Of a stretch of 64,000 nt of DNA, positions 46,808-56,419 are shown piece by piece. Source of the stretch: an uncultured Pseudomonadota bacterium (GTDB taxonomy: Bacteria; Pseudomonadota; Gammaproteobacteria; Burkholderiales; JALYOK01). The notes below the pieces were generated by a model. It worked only from the letters and a program-made list of their open reading frames with translations. It was not told the DNA's origin and did not search any database. A program made the translations under genes and the position numbers. How positions within the stretch are numbered: position 1 is the stretch's first letter; the number at the start of each line of letters is the position of its first letter. The stretch is from contig CADEHE010000002.1 of the NCBI GenBank assembly GCA_902826775.1, positions 558,175 through 622,174 of the forward strand. The letters run 5' to 3'.

Positions 46808-47965
46808 ATGTATCTGCTTAAACTCATCCTGGCCAATAGCCTGCGCCACAAACTGCGCAGCGCGCTGACCGTCATCGGGCTGCTGGTGGCGATCTTGGCG
46901 TTCGGCCTGCTGCAAACCGTGGTGGGTGCCTGGTATGCGGGCGTGGATGCGGCATCCGCTTCGCGCTTGATCACACGCAATGCGATCTCGCTGGTGTTCC
47001 CTATGCCGCAAACCTATCGCGACAAGATTCGGCGCGTGGACGGCGTGGCCGCGGTAAGTTACGCAAATTGGTTCGGCGGTGTGTACCAAGAGCCGAAGAA
47101 CTTCTTCCCCAAGTTCGCCGTTGACCACGAGAGTTACTTCGCGCTCTACCCGGAGTACGTGCTGAAGCCCGAGGAGTTCGCCGCGTTCAAGCGCGAACGC
47201 AAAGCGGCCGTCATCGGGCGCAAGCTCGCGCAGGAGTACGGCTTCAAGCTGGGAGACATCATTCCGATCAAAGGCGACATCTATCCCGGTCAATGGGAAT
47301 TCGTGGTTCGCGCCATCTACGACGGCAAGGATGCCAAGGTCGACACCTCGCAAATGTTGTTCCATTGGGACTACATCAACGAAACCGTGCGGCGCGCTTT
47401 GCCGCGCCGAGCCAATCAAGTCGGAATCTTTCTGGTGCAGCTCAAGAACCCGAATGACGCCGCGGCAGTGAGCCTCGCCATCGACAAAACCTTCAAGAAT
47501 TCGCTGGCCGAAACACTGAGTGAAACGGAGAAAGCGTTCCAACTCGGCTTCGTCAAGCAGACTGAAGCTATCGTTATCGCCATTCGCATCGTCAGCTTTG
47601 TCGTCATTTTTATCATCATGGCGGTCATGGCGAACACCATGGCGATGACCGCGCGCGAACGCATCGCCGAGTACGCCACGCTGAAAGCGCTCGGCTTCGG
47701 GCCGGGCTTTGTAGCACTGTTGATTTTCGGCGAATCGCTCGCGATCGGAGCCCTCGGTGCGGGACTGGGCATCGCCGCGACTTTTCCGGTTGCGGCCTGG
47801 TTCGCCGCCAAAATAGGCACACTGTTTCCGATCTTCGAGGTCTCGCGCGACACACTGCTAATGCAGATCGCGGCCGGGTTGGTCGTGGCAAGCGTTGCGG
47901 CCCTGCTGCCGGCGCGCCGCGCCACGGCAGTCAAAATCGTCGATGGCCTGCGTCACGTTGGCTAG
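46808..47965 (+). CDS. FtsX/MacB-type ABC permease, first of two
   Basis: 385 residues from the ATG giving MYLLKLILANSLRHKLRSAL; an upstream TTG frame is less likely. An N-terminal membrane helix, a periplasmic MacB-like domain (about 50-240) and three C-terminal helices with MTARERIAEYATLKALGFGP identify a FtsX-type permease. It pairs with the next gene, which has the same architecture. Confidence 0.9.
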   Translation: MYLLKLILANSLRHKLRSALTVIGLLVAILAFGLLQTVVGAWYAGVDAASASRLITRNAISLVFPMPQTYRDKIRRVDGVAAVSYANWFGGVYQEPKNFFPKFAVDHESYFALYPEYVLKPEEFAAFKRERKAAVIGRKLAQEYGFKLGDIIPIKGDIYPGQWEFVVRAIYDGKDAKVDTSQMLFHWDYINETVRRALPRRANQVGIFLVQLKNPNDAAAVSLAIDKTFKNSLAETLSETEKAFQLGFVKQTEAIVIAIRIVSFVVIFIIMAVMANTMAMTARERIAEYATLKALGFGPGFVALLIFGESLAIGALGAGLGIAATFPVAAWFAAKIGTLFPIFEVSRDTLLMQIAAGLVVASVAALLPARRATAVKIVDGLRHVG

Positions 47966-47981
47966 CGCGCCAGAGCCCCGC

Positions 47982-49148
47982 ATGACCATCCCTTTCTCCT
48001 ACAGCCTGCGCAATCTTTGGACGCGCAAGCTGACAACCATACTAACCGCGGCCGGTATGGCTTTGGTGATGTTTGTGTTCGCAACGGTGCTGATGATGTC
48101 GGAGGGATTACGGCAAACTTTGGTGCAGACCGGATCGCCCGATAACGTCATCGTCACGCGCGATGGCGCCAACACGGAGGTCGACAGCGTGATCGAGCGC
48201 GCCGACGCCGGCATTATCGAAACTGACCCCAGCGTAGCGATTGGCCCCGACAACCAGCGCGTTCTATCAAAGGAGATGGTGGTCCTCATCACGCTGACTA
48301 AGGAGAGCACCGGCGTGGCGACAAACGTGATGACGCGCGGCGTCAGCCTGCAAAGCCCACATCTGCGCCCACAAGTGAAACTGACCCAAGGCCGCATGTT
48401 CCGTCCCGGCTCAGCCGAAATCATTGCCGGCAGTAGTATCGCGCAGCGCTTTCCCGAAGCCGGCTTAGGCGGCCGCATGCGCTTCGGCCAACGCGAATGG
48501 GTGGTGGTCGGGGTTTTCGATGCCGGCAACACCGGCTTCGATTCCGAAGTCTGGGGCGACGTCGATCAATTGATGCAGGCGTTCCGTCGCGTGCCCTACT
48601 CTTCTGTCATCTTCAAGCTGAGCGACCCCTCCGTGTTTCAGGTGACCAAGCAGCGCATAGAATCCGATCCGCGCTTGAAAGTAACCTTAAAACGCGAGTC
48701 CGCTTTCTATGCGGAGCAGTCCGAGGCGCTCGCTACTTTCATCAAGTATCTGGGATTGACCTTGTCGGTGGTGTTTTCGATCGGCGCCATGCTAGGTGCG
48801 ATGATCACCATGTATGCTGCTGTGGCAAACCGCACTGCCGAAATCGGCACGCTGCGTGCGCTAGGCTACGGGCGCAGCGGGATTCTCGTCCTGTTCTTGC
48901 TGGAATCGCTAGCGCTGAGCCTGATCGGGGGGGTAGTGGGACTATTCTGCGCCTCGTTCATGCAGTTGCTCACCGTCTCCACGCTCAATTGGCAATCCTT
49001 TGCCGAACTCGCCTTCACTTTCAAGCTCACCCCCGCCATTGCCGCCGCCACGCTGCTGTTCGCGGCGGTGATGGGCATTGTGGGCGGAGTGTTGCCGGCA
49101 TTGCGTGCCGCACGCATGAAAATCGTCGATGCGTTGCGTGCAGCCTAG
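47982..49148 (+). CDS. FtsX/MacB-type ABC permease, second of two
   Basis: 388 residues from the ATG giving MTIPFSYSLRNLWTRKLTTI, 16 bp after the first permease. It has the same layout: N-terminal helix, periplasmic domain, three C-terminal helices with ANRTAEIGTLRALGYGRSGI. Two related but distinct permeases suggest a heterodimer, together with the ATPase and adaptor. The cargo is not predictable. A 293-bp gap without gene follows. Confidence 0.9.
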   Translation: MTIPFSYSLRNLWTRKLTTILTAAGMALVMFVFATVLMMSEGLRQTLVQTGSPDNVIVTRDGANTEVDSVIERADAGIIETDPSVAIGPDNQRVLSKEMVVLITLTKESTGVATNVMTRGVSLQSPHLRPQVKLTQGRMFRPGSAEIIAGSSIAQRFPEAGLGGRMRFGQREWVVVGVFDAGNTGFDSEVWGDVDQLMQAFRRVPYSSVIFKLSDPSVFQVTKQRIESDPRLKVTLKRESAFYAEQSEALATFIKYLGLTLSVVFSIGAMLGAMITMYAAVANRTAEIGTLRALGYGRSGILVLFLLESLALSLIGGVVGLFCASFMQLLTVSTLNWQSFAELAFTFKLTPAIAAATLLFAAVMGIVGGVLPALRAARMKIVDALRAA

Positions 49149-49441
49149 CCACCAAGGTTCGCCTCAAATGTTAGTGTGCTATTCCGGAAATAGCTTGTCG
49201 AATTCCAGAGGCGGATCGAGGATCGCAGCAAACATTGATTTCGAACGGAGCCAATTGAAAGTCTAGCGAAATCTGCGCCAAGCAAGCCGCGAAGCACAGC
49301 AAGGTTGGGCACCTGGCGAAGCTTCGCAACACCGCATGGCGCCGATTCTCGCAGGACTTTCGCAAGTTATTTTTGGAACAGCACACTAGCTGGTTTTTCG
49401 CGCATAATTCGCCCCTCGCGAAAATTTCGGTCGAATGAGCA

Positions 49442-51106
49442 ATGGCGCAATACGTTTACACCATGATGCGGGTCGGCAAAGTCGTGCCGCCCAAGAATGT
49501 GATCCTGAAAGATATTTCTTTGTCGTTCTTTCCCGGCGCCAAAATCGGCGTGCTGGGCGTGAACGGCTCGGGCAAATCTAGTCTGCTGCGCATCATGGCA
49601 GGCGTGGACAAAGAGTTCGAAGGCGAGGCAGTGCCGATGCCCGATCTGAATATCGGCTACTTGCCGCAAGAGCCGCAGCTCGATCCGCAGCAAACGGTGC
49701 GCGAAGCCGTGGAGGCGGCGTTCGGCGCGGCGGCGGAAGCGAAGCAGAAACTGGAGCAGATTTACGCGGCATACGCCGAACCCGATGCCGACTTCGACAA
49801 ACTCGCCGCCGACCAAGCGAAGTATGAGGCTATCCTCGCCGCGGGCGGTGGCCAAGGCGAGCACCAACTGGAGATCGCGGCTGACGCATTGCGCCTGCCC
49901 CCGTGGGACGCCAAGATCGCAAACTTGTCGGGCGGCGAGAAGCGGCGTGTGGCCCTCTGCCGGCTGCTGCTGTCGCAGCCGGATATGTTGCTGCTCGACG
50001 AGCCAACCAACCATCTCGATGCTGAATCCGTGGAATGGCTGGAGCAATATCTGACGCGCTTCTCCGGCACGGTGGTCGCCGTCACCCATGATCGCTACTT
50101 TCTCGACAACGCGGCGCAGTGGATACTCGAACTCGATCGCGGCCATGGCATCCCCTGGAAAGGCAACTACAGCTCCTGGCTCGAGCAGAAGGAGCAGCGC
50201 CTGGAAATCGAGGCAAAGCAAGAATCCGCGCGTATCAAGGCACTGCAAAAGGAATTGGAATGGGTGCGCGCCAACCCGAAAGCGCGGCAGGCAAAAAGCA
50301 AAGCGCGCATCGCGCGCTTCGAGGAACTAAGCTCTTACGAGTACCAAGCGCGCAACGAGACACAAGAGATTTTCATCCCGGTGGCGGAACGCTTGGGCGA
50401 CAGCGTTATCGAGTTCGACGGTGTCAGCAAAGGTTACGGCGATCGCCTGCTGATCGACAATTTGAGTTTCAAGATTCCGCCGGGCGCCATCGTCGGCATC
50501 ATTGGGCCGAACGGCGCGGGCAAATCGACCTTGTTCCGCATGATCACCGGCAAGGAGCAACCCGACAGCGGCAGCATCAAGATCGGCCACACCGTCAAGC
50601 TTGCCTTCGTCGATCAATCGCGCGAATCGTTGCCCAACGACAAAACGGTATGGGAAGCGATATCCAACGGACAAGATATCATCACCGTAGGCAAGTTCGA
50701 GATGCCCTCGCGCGCCTACATCGGCCGCTTCAACTTCAAGGGCAGCGGACAGCAGCGCATGGTGGGCACACTCTCGGGGGGCGAACGCGGGCGCTTGCAC
50801 TTGGCCAAGACCTTGCTCGAAGGTGCCAACGTGCTATTGCTCGACGAACCTTCGAACGATCTGGACGTGGAAACGCTGCGCGCCTTGGAAGATGCGTTGC
50901 TCGAGTTTGCCGGTTCGGCGCTGGTGATCTCGCACGATCGCTGGTTCCTCGATCGCATCGCGTCGCACATACTCGCCTTCGAAGGCAACTCGCAGGTCGT
51001 TTTCTTCGCCGGCAACTATCACGAATACGAAGCCGACAAGGTCAAGCGCCTCGGCGAAGAAGGCGCCAAACCTAAGCGCATTCGTTACAAACCGCTGAAA
51101 ACTTAA
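49442..51106 (+). CDS. ettA: Energy-dependent translational throttle protein EttA
   Basis: 554 residues, ABC-F family with two nucleotide-binding domains (GVNGSGKSSLLRIM and GPNGAGKSTLFRMI), signatures LSGGEKRRVALC and LSGGERGRLHLA, and an interdomain linker of charged helices (about 240-300). The N-terminus MAQYVYTMMRVGKVVPPK and the size fit EttA, which binds the ribosomal E site and gates the first elongation step in response to ADP/ATP. It has no membrane domain and stands alone. Confidence 0.95.
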   Translation: MAQYVYTMMRVGKVVPPKNVILKDISLSFFPGAKIGVLGVNGSGKSSLLRIMAGVDKEFEGEAVPMPDLNIGYLPQEPQLDPQQTVREAVEAAFGAAAEAKQKLEQIYAAYAEPDADFDKLAADQAKYEAILAAGGGQGEHQLEIAADALRLPPWDAKIANLSGGEKRRVALCRLLLSQPDMLLLDEPTNHLDAESVEWLEQYLTRFSGTVVAVTHDRYFLDNAAQWILELDRGHGIPWKGNYSSWLEQKEQRLEIEAKQESARIKALQKELEWVRANPKARQAKSKARIARFEELSSYEYQARNETQEIFIPVAERLGDSVIEFDGVSKGYGDRLLIDNLSFKIPPGAIVGIIGPNGAGKSTLFRMITGKEQPDSGSIKIGHTVKLAFVDQSRESLPNDKTVWEAISNGQDIITVGKFEMPSRAYIGRFNFKGSGQQRMVGTLSGGERGRLHLAKTLLEGANVLLLDEPSNDLDVETLRALEDALLEFAGSALVISHDRWFLDRIASHILAFEGNSQVVFFAGNYHEYEADKVKRLGEEGAKPKRIRYKPLKT

Positions 51107-51108
51107 CG

Positions 51109-51241
51109 AGCAGCCCGGATTGCGTTCGGCGCATCCGGGCTAGCTTGCGTGCCAGCGAGTAGCCCGGAAGAAAAGCCGCCGATTCCGGGGAACTGCTATT
51201 CAGAGAATGCCCGGATTGCGCTACGCTTCATCCGGGCTACG
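51109..51241. repeat. REP-like palindrome cluster downstream of ettA
   Basis: AGCCCGGAT...ATCCGGGCT (51112-51141) is a near-ideal hairpin just after the ettA stop; a second copy GCCCGGAT...ATCCGGGC lies at 51209-51237 and partial arms (TAGCCCGGAA, ATTCCGGGG) lie between. Related to the element at 9069-9178. The first hairpin may double as the ettA terminator. Confidence 0.82.
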
Positions 51242-51329
51242 GATTTTCGCCGGCATCAAGAGCCTACATGCCCGTCCATATACTCTCGCGCACCAGCGCG
51301 CTCGACATGCACGGCGCGTCGACCCGCAA

Positions 51330-51356
51330 GCGCGGGGGCAGGGGGTTCCCCCGCGC
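51330..51356. repeat. Strong G/C hairpin shared with the purB-upstream repeats
   Basis: GCGCGGGGG...CCCCCGCGC forms a 9-bp perfect stem around CAGGGGGTT, a few bases from the end of the HtrA gene. Its reverse complement closely matches the hairpin at 27858-27886, so this is a dispersed element rather than a gene-specific terminator. Confidence 0.75.
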
Positions 51357-51365
51357 CTCGTTAAC

Positions 51366-52790
51366 CTAACTAAACTTCACCGCGACATATCGGCGCGCGC
51401 CATCGCGCTCAATCAGAATTGCGGCACGCTCACCGGCAGAATCGACCAGACGCTTGAGATCGTTCGCGTTAGTCACCGGCTTATTGTTGATCGCCAGAAT
51501 GATGTCGCCCTTGGCGATGCCCGCGCGCGCCGCGGCGCCGGCAACCTGCTCGACAACGACGCCGCTTTCTTGGCCCATGCGTTGCTGCTCTTCCGGTGTA
51601 AGCGCGCGCACCATCACACCCAACTTCGGCGGTGCGCTTTCCGGCGCGGCCGCAGCGGCAACGAGTTGGTCGCCCGGCGTTTCCGCCAGCACCATGCTCA
51701 GCTCTTTCGACTGCCCCTCGCGCAGCAGAGCGATCTTTGCCGTTTGGCCCGGCTTCATGGCGCCGATTAACCGCGACGCATCGACCGCCTTGGTGATAGG
51801 CTTGCCGTCCACCGCGACGATGACATCGCCCGCAACAATCCCCGCGTTAGCCGCCGGCGTGCCCTTTTCCACTGAGCTTACTAACGCGCCTTCCGGACGT
51901 GGCATGTTAAAAGCGCTCGCCAGCTCTTTGCTCACATCTTGAATCGCCACACCGATGCGGCCACGCTTAACCATGCCGTGCGTCTGCAATTCGTCTTTGA
52001 CTTTCATCGCGACATCGATCGGGATGGCGAAGGACAACCCCATGTATCCACCGGTGCGGCTGAATATTTGCGAGTTGATGCCGATCACTTCACCGTTCAA
52101 ATTGAGTAGCGGGCCACCGGAGTTGCCCGGATTGACCGCCACGTCGGTTTGAATGAAAGGCACAAAACTGTCACCGGGCAAGGTGCGCGACTTAGCGCTG
52201 ATGATTCCCGCCGTCAAGGTGTGATCAAGTCCAAAGGGCGCGCCGATCGCAGCCACCCAGGAGCCGACTTTGGATTTTTGCGGGTCTCCGATCTTCGCCA
52301 CCGGCAAATCCTTGGCATCCAATTTCAGCAGCCCCACGTCCGTGCGCTTGTCGATGCCGACCACTTTGCCTTTGAATTCGCGCCCATCGTCGAGGGTGAC
52401 ATTAACCTCGGTCGCGCCGGCGACCACATGCGCGTTGGTGAGGACGTAGCCGTCGCTGCTGACAATGAAGCCCGAACCGGCAGCTTGGCCTTCGCCGCGC
52501 TCCGGGCCGCGCGGATCCGTGCCGGGGGGCACTGGCATCGGCACCGGCATATCATCGCGGGCAGCGATCTCGCGTTTCGTCTCCACTAGCACGACGGTGG
52601 GGTCAACTTTCTCGGCCAACTGCGAAAAGTCCGGCATCATGACTTGAGGCGCTGCCTGCGCGGCGGCCGCTTCGGTGGCCGCCGCATGGGCGGGACGCAC
52701 CGCGTTCCATTCGGTAATGCCGTATGCGCCGGCCAATGCCAGGGCGATGCCTGCCAGCGCACCGCGCCAATACATCGAATTCGTTGTCAT
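51366..52790 (-). CDS. HtrA/DegQ family periplasmic serine protease
   Basis: 474 residues from the ATG at 52790, 8 bp after AGGAG; an in-frame upstream ATG is rejected. A signal peptide or anchor (about 7-25) precedes a trypsin-like domain with triad His (LTNAHVV), Asp (DKRTDVGLLKL) and Ser (VNPGNSGGPLL), then two PDZ domains. It degrades or refolds damaged envelope proteins. A proline/methionine-rich loop (PVPMPVPPGTDPRG) resembles the family's LA loop. No mucD-type operon partners are seen. Confidence 0.93.
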   Translation of the reverse strand: MTTNSMYWRGALAGIALALAGAYGITEWNAVRPAHAAATEAAAAQAAPQVMMPDFSQLAEKVDPTVVLVETKREIAARDDMPVPMPVPPGTDPRGPERGEGQAAGSGFIVSSDGYVLTNAHVVAGATEVNVTLDDGREFKGKVVGIDKRTDVGLLKLDAKDLPVAKIGDPQKSKVGSWVAAIGAPFGLDHTLTAGIISAKSRTLPGDSFVPFIQTDVAVNPGNSGGPLLNLNGEVIGINSQIFSRTGGYMGLSFAIPIDVAMKVKDELQTHGMVKRGRIGVAIQDVSKELASAFNMPRPEGALVSSVEKGTPAANAGIVAGDVIVAVDGKPITKAVDASRLIGAMKPGQTAKIALLREGQSKELSMVLAETPGDQLVAAAAAPESAPPKLGVMVRALTPEEQQRMGQESGVVVEQVAGAAARAGIAKGDIILAINNKPVTNANDLKRLVDSAGERAAILIERDGARRYVAVKFS

Positions 52791-53090
52791 AGCGATATCT
52801 CCTAAAAGCAATGCAATAAGGCGTTTCACACGCTCCCTTTTCAACCTCTTTAGACTGCGATAAAGCGTTTAGTTCACGCCGTCGAGTTGGCTCGGGAGCG
52901 TATGGCTGGCGTTGCCCGGCGTGCGCAGCGTCCACAAGAGCGGCAAGTTTACGTGGTCTAGGCGGGGCTTGGGAAACAGCTTGCTCCGCCGCCTCCGGCG
53001 GCCGGACGTGTTGGTTAGCCGATCCTAAGGCTGATTCAACCTGCGCCGCCCCCCAGCCAAAACAGCTACCCGCCAACCTCGGGGCGGCCT

Positions 53091-53364
53091 TACACCGCCA
53101 CCTCTGAGCCCGGACAACCCTACGCCGCCAGACCTGCGACCGAATGGCTTTACGCCGCCGCCCCCGCGGCAGAATAGACCTTACGCCGCCAAACCCGCGG
53201 CCGAATAACTTTAAGCCGCCGACCCCGCGGCCGAACAACTTCTACGCCGCCGACCCCGCGGCCGAACAACGTCTACGCCGCCAAACCCGCGGCCGAATGG
53301 CTTTACGCCGCCAAACCCGCGGCCGAATAACTTTTACGCCGCCAAACCCGCGGCGTGTGCACTC
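53091..53364. repeat. Nine 30-31 bp tandem repeats at the 3' end of the flavoprotein gene
   Basis: Units start at about 53091 (degenerate), 53121, 53151, 53182, 53212, 53243, 53274, 53304 and 53335. Consensus TACGCCGCCAAACCCGCGG followed by CCGAATAACTT. The last unit is inside the flavoprotein gene and encodes its final residues (AAGLAA and the stop). The remaining units fill the space towards the HtrA gene, whose promoter should lie at 52800-53090. No spacers, so it is not a CRISPR. Confidence 0.9.
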
Positions 53365-54515
53365 GCCCAGGCCCATTGGAAATTGTAGCCACCGAGCCAA
53401 CCGGTGACGTCGACGACTTCGCCAATAAAAAACAGTCCCGGCACGGCTTTGGCTTGCATGGTTTGCGAAGACAGGGCGTCGGTATCTACGCCGCCTAGTG
53501 TGACTTCGGCCTTGTTGTAGCCTAGTGTGCCGGCTGGGCGCACGCGCCAATGCTGCAGCTCTTGTGCGACTTCGCGCAATCTCTGCTTAGTGATTTCGTT
53601 CAACGGCTTGGTCAGCCCGCGCAGATCGCACCAGCGCTGCGCCAACCGTGCGGGCAGCATCTCAGCCAGTAGATTGTGCAATTGCTTGCGGCTGGCTTGC
53701 TGATCCAGCAGCCGCGCCTGCGCATCCATCTGCGGCAGGAGATCGATTTCGATTTCATCGCCTTCGCGCCAATAAGAGGAAATCTGCAGTATTGCCGGGC
53801 CGGATAAGCCGCGATGCGTGAACAGCAAATTCTCACGAAACCGCCCGCCGTTGCAGCGCACCTCAACTTCCACCGACACGCCCGCCAATTCGCCGAATTG
53901 TTCCAGCATGGCGCTATCCCACGCCAGCGGCACCAGCGCAGGCCGGGTCGGCACGACCGGCACGCCGAACTGCGCGGCGACGCGGTAGCCGAATGGGCTG
54001 GTACCGATCTTCGGCACGGTGAGCCCGCCGCTGGCGATGACCAAAGATTGCGCGTGCAGCGCCTCGCCCGCTGCGCGCACGACGAACGCGCCACTTACTG
54101 CTCGCCCGATCTCCTGCACCGCAAACGGCATGCGCCATTGCACGCCCGCGGCATCGCATTCGCGTTTCAACATATCAATAATCTGCTGCGCGCTGTCATC
54201 GCAAAATAGTTGGCCCAGCTTCTTCTCGTGATACGCGATGCCATGCCGCTCCACTAGGGCAATGAAATCGCGCGGCGTATAGCGCGCGAGCGCGGAACGG
54301 CAGAAATGCGGGTTGCGCGAGAGATAGTTCTCCGGCCCGCAATGCAAGTTGGTGAAGTTGCAGCGCCCGCCGCCGGAGATGCGAATCTTTTCGCCGATCT
54401 TGTCATAGTGCTCGATCAGCAGCACGCGCCGGCCGCGCTGCCCCGCTACCGCCGCGCACATCATGCCGGCCGCACCCGCGCCGATGACGACTACGTCAAA
54501 AGACGGGGACAACAT
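53334..54515 (-). CDS. HI0933/YhiN-type FAD-dependent oxidoreductase
   Basis: 393 residues. VVIGAGAAGMMCAAVAGQRG is the FAD-binding dinucleotide fold, RISGGGRCNFTNLHC is the hallmark of the HI0933-like family, and the C-terminal GGVDTDALSSQTMQAK and GLFFIGEVVDVTGWLGGYNF close the FAD site. The physiological reaction of this family is not known. Its last codons are part of a 30-bp tandem repeat that continues downstream. Confidence 0.92.
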   Translation of the reverse strand: MLSPSFDVVVIGAGAAGMMCAAVAGQRGRRVLLIEHYDKIGEKIRISGGGRCNFTNLHCGPENYLSRNPHFCRSALARYTPRDFIALVERHGIAYHEKKLGQLFCDDSAQQIIDMLKRECDAAGVQWRMPFAVQEIGRAVSGAFVVRAAGEALHAQSLVIASGGLTVPKIGTSPFGYRVAAQFGVPVVPTRPALVPLAWDSAMLEQFGELAGVSVEVEVRCNGGRFRENLLFTHRGLSGPAILQISSYWREGDEIEIDLLPQMDAQARLLDQQASRKQLHNLLAEMLPARLAQRWCDLRGLTKPLNEITKQRLREVAQELQHWRVRPAGTLGYNKAEVTLGGVDTDALSSQTMQAKAVPGLFFIGEVVDVTGWLGGYNFQWAWASAHAAGLAA

Positions 54516-54609
54516 TTATACAGTAGCAAGGATACCTCCAACTATCCTTTGTTTTATTATTCACAAGAATATGCCGTATGCAGTATGACCATGCAGCGCA
54601 AGGCTGCAA

Positions 54610-55308
54610 CTACTTGACTTGATCCATAGCGGCGAACGCGGCACGCAATTTCTCGACATTGAAGCCTGGCGCTTTTGCCGCATCGAGTATGCATTTCTCA
54701 CGCCGCGCCATCAGATCGATGGCCGCCGGCAGCTTCTCCAATTCGCCCGGACGAATCGCCACCGCACCGTGACGATCGGCGTGCACGATATCGCCGTCTC
54801 GAACATTCATGCCGAACACATCGACCGCTTTGCCGAAATCAACCAGGTGCACGAATGCATGGCTCGGCGAGAGCATGCCGGCTAGACACTGAAACTCGGG
54901 CTGCATGGCATCGAGGTCGCGCATCGAGCCGTTGGTTACCGCGCCGATGCAACCGAGCCCCCAGTGCACGTGCGTATTCACTTCGCCCCAAAACGCGCCG
55001 ACGCCGACTAGCGCATCGATATCCTGCACCACGGCGATGCTCGGCAATGGTTGCTGCGCCACGTACTCGTAGTAGCTCAAACGCTTGGCGCGCTGCTCCG
55101 CCGCAGCATCCGCGGTGGGCGCGGAAGCGCGGATGCTCGCGGTGCGCGCATAGCCGATGATCGCGTGCGCGCCGCCCCTAGACGCTGTCAGTCCACGGCG
55201 GGTGAAGCCGCTGATGGAGCGCGTGCCGCGCACGATCTCCAGCGCATTGCTGATGGTGGGCGTGTCGAATTGGCGCAGTTGTTCGAACAATGCATTTGCC
55301 GCTGTCAT
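54610..55308 (-). CDS. RraA-like protein (HMG/CHA aldolase fold)
   Basis: 232 residues. FDTPTISNALE at the N-terminus, the loop GEVNTHVHWGLGCIGAVTNG and the conserved Arg-Asp in SMRDLDAM (substrate and metal site) identify the RraA-like superfamily, which includes 4-hydroxy-4-methyl-2-oxoglutarate aldolases and the RNase E regulator RraA. The length exceeds typical RraA (about 160), favouring a metabolic enzyme. The substrate is not predictable. Divergent from srkA. Confidence 0.85.
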   Translation of the reverse strand: MTAANALFEQLRQFDTPTISNALEIVRGTRSISGFTRRGLTASRGGAHAIIGYARTASIRASAPTADAAAEQRAKRLSYYEYVAQQPLPSIAVVQDIDALVGVGAFWGEVNTHVHWGLGCIGAVTNGSMRDLDAMQPEFQCLAGMLSPSHAFVHLVDFGKAVDVFGMNVRDGDIVHADRHGAVAIRPGELEKLPAAIDLMARREKCILDAAKAPGFNVEKLRAAFAAMDQVK

Positions 55309-55399
55309 GGCTTCCTCCGGTTGGTCGCGGCTCTAGTGTTCTGGCTCGCGAAAAGGTTATCGAAGGTCACAGTTTATCGCGCCGGTACAATGCACAAGA

Positions 55400-56419
55400 A
55401 TGAACGACGCCGCGCACGCCCCCTACGCCTCACTTTCACCCGATGTTGTGCTCGATGCGCTGGAGAGCCTCGGCTTGCGCTGCGACGGCCGTCAACTGGC
55501 GCTGAACAGCTACGAGAACCGCGTCTATCAGGTCGGTATCGAGGATGAGTCGCCGCTCATAGCGAAATTTTATCGCCCGCTGCGCTGGAGCGACGCGCAA
55601 ATCCTCGAAGAGCACGCCTTCACACTCGAGCTTGCGCAGCGCGAGATCCCCGTGGTGGCGCCGTTGCTGCTCCACGAGCGCACGCTGCACAGCTTCAACG
55701 GCTTTCGCTTTGCGGTCTATGTGCGGCGCGGCGGCCGCGCGCCGGAGTTGGACAATCCGGACACACTCGAATGGCTCGGCCGCTTCATCGGGCGCATCCA
55801 TGCCGTCGGCGCGATCGCGCCGTTCCAGCATCGCCCCGCGCTGGATATCGCCAGCTTCGGCGAAGAACCTCGCGACTATCTGCTCGCGCATGATTGCATC
55901 CCTGCGGATTTGCGCGAGGCTTGGCGCGGCGTCGTCGAGCACGCGCTTGCCAGCGTGCGCGAGTGCTACGCTCGGGCGGGCGCGGCGCGCAACATCCGGC
56001 TGCACGGCGACTGCCATGTCGGCAATGTGCTGTGGACGGAAGTAGGCTCATCCGCACAGGGCCCCACCGGCGGCCCGCACTTCGTCGACTTCGACGACAG
56101 CCGCATGGGACCGGCAGTGCAAGATTTATGGATGTTGCTCTCCGGCGATGCGCGCGCGATGTCGCGTCAGTTAGAAGACGTGCTTGCCGGCTACGAAGAT
56201 TTCTGCGAGTTCGACACGCGCGAATTGCATCTCATCGAAGCCCTGCGCACGCTGCGCCTGATCCACTATTCGGCGTGGTTAGCGCGGCGCTGGGACGATC
56301 CGGCGTTCCCCGCCGCGTTCCCTTGGTTCGGCACGCAGCGCTACTGGCAAGACCGCGTGCTCGAACTACGCGAGCAAATCGCGGCGATGCAGGAAGCGCC
56401 GATTACGTTGATGCGTTGA
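55400..56419 (+). CDS. srkA: Stress response kinase SrkA (YihE/RdoA)
   Basis: 339 residues, close to the usual length. Kinase-like motifs: nucleotide region NSYENRVYQVG, catalytic loop LHGDCHVGNVLW and metal-binding FVDFDDSRMGPAVQDLWML. The C-terminus with HYSAWLARRWDDPAFP is characteristic. SrkA is a eukaryotic-like protein kinase that counters stress-induced cell death. The dsbA gene that often follows it is absent. Confidence 0.93.
   Translation: MNDAAHAPYASLSPDVVLDALESLGLRCDGRQLALNSYENRVYQVGIEDESPLIAKFYRPLRWSDAQILEEHAFTLELAQREIPVVAPLLLHERTLHSFNGFRFAVYVRRGGRAPELDNPDTLEWLGRFIGRIHAVGAIAPFQHRPALDIASFGEEPRDYLLAHDCIPADLREAWRGVVEHALASVRECYARAGAARNIRLHGDCHVGNVLWTEVGSSAQGPTGGPHFVDFDDSRMGPAVQDLWMLLSGDARAMSRQLEDVLAGYEDFCEFDTRELHLIEALRTLRLIHYSAWLARRWDDPAFPAAFPWFGTQRYWQDRVLELREQIAAMQEAPITLMR

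Noticed and set aside
53091..53364. Possible CRISPR array
   Set aside because: Units are directly adjacent with no unique spacers between them, and no cas gene is near. It is a plain tandem repeat.
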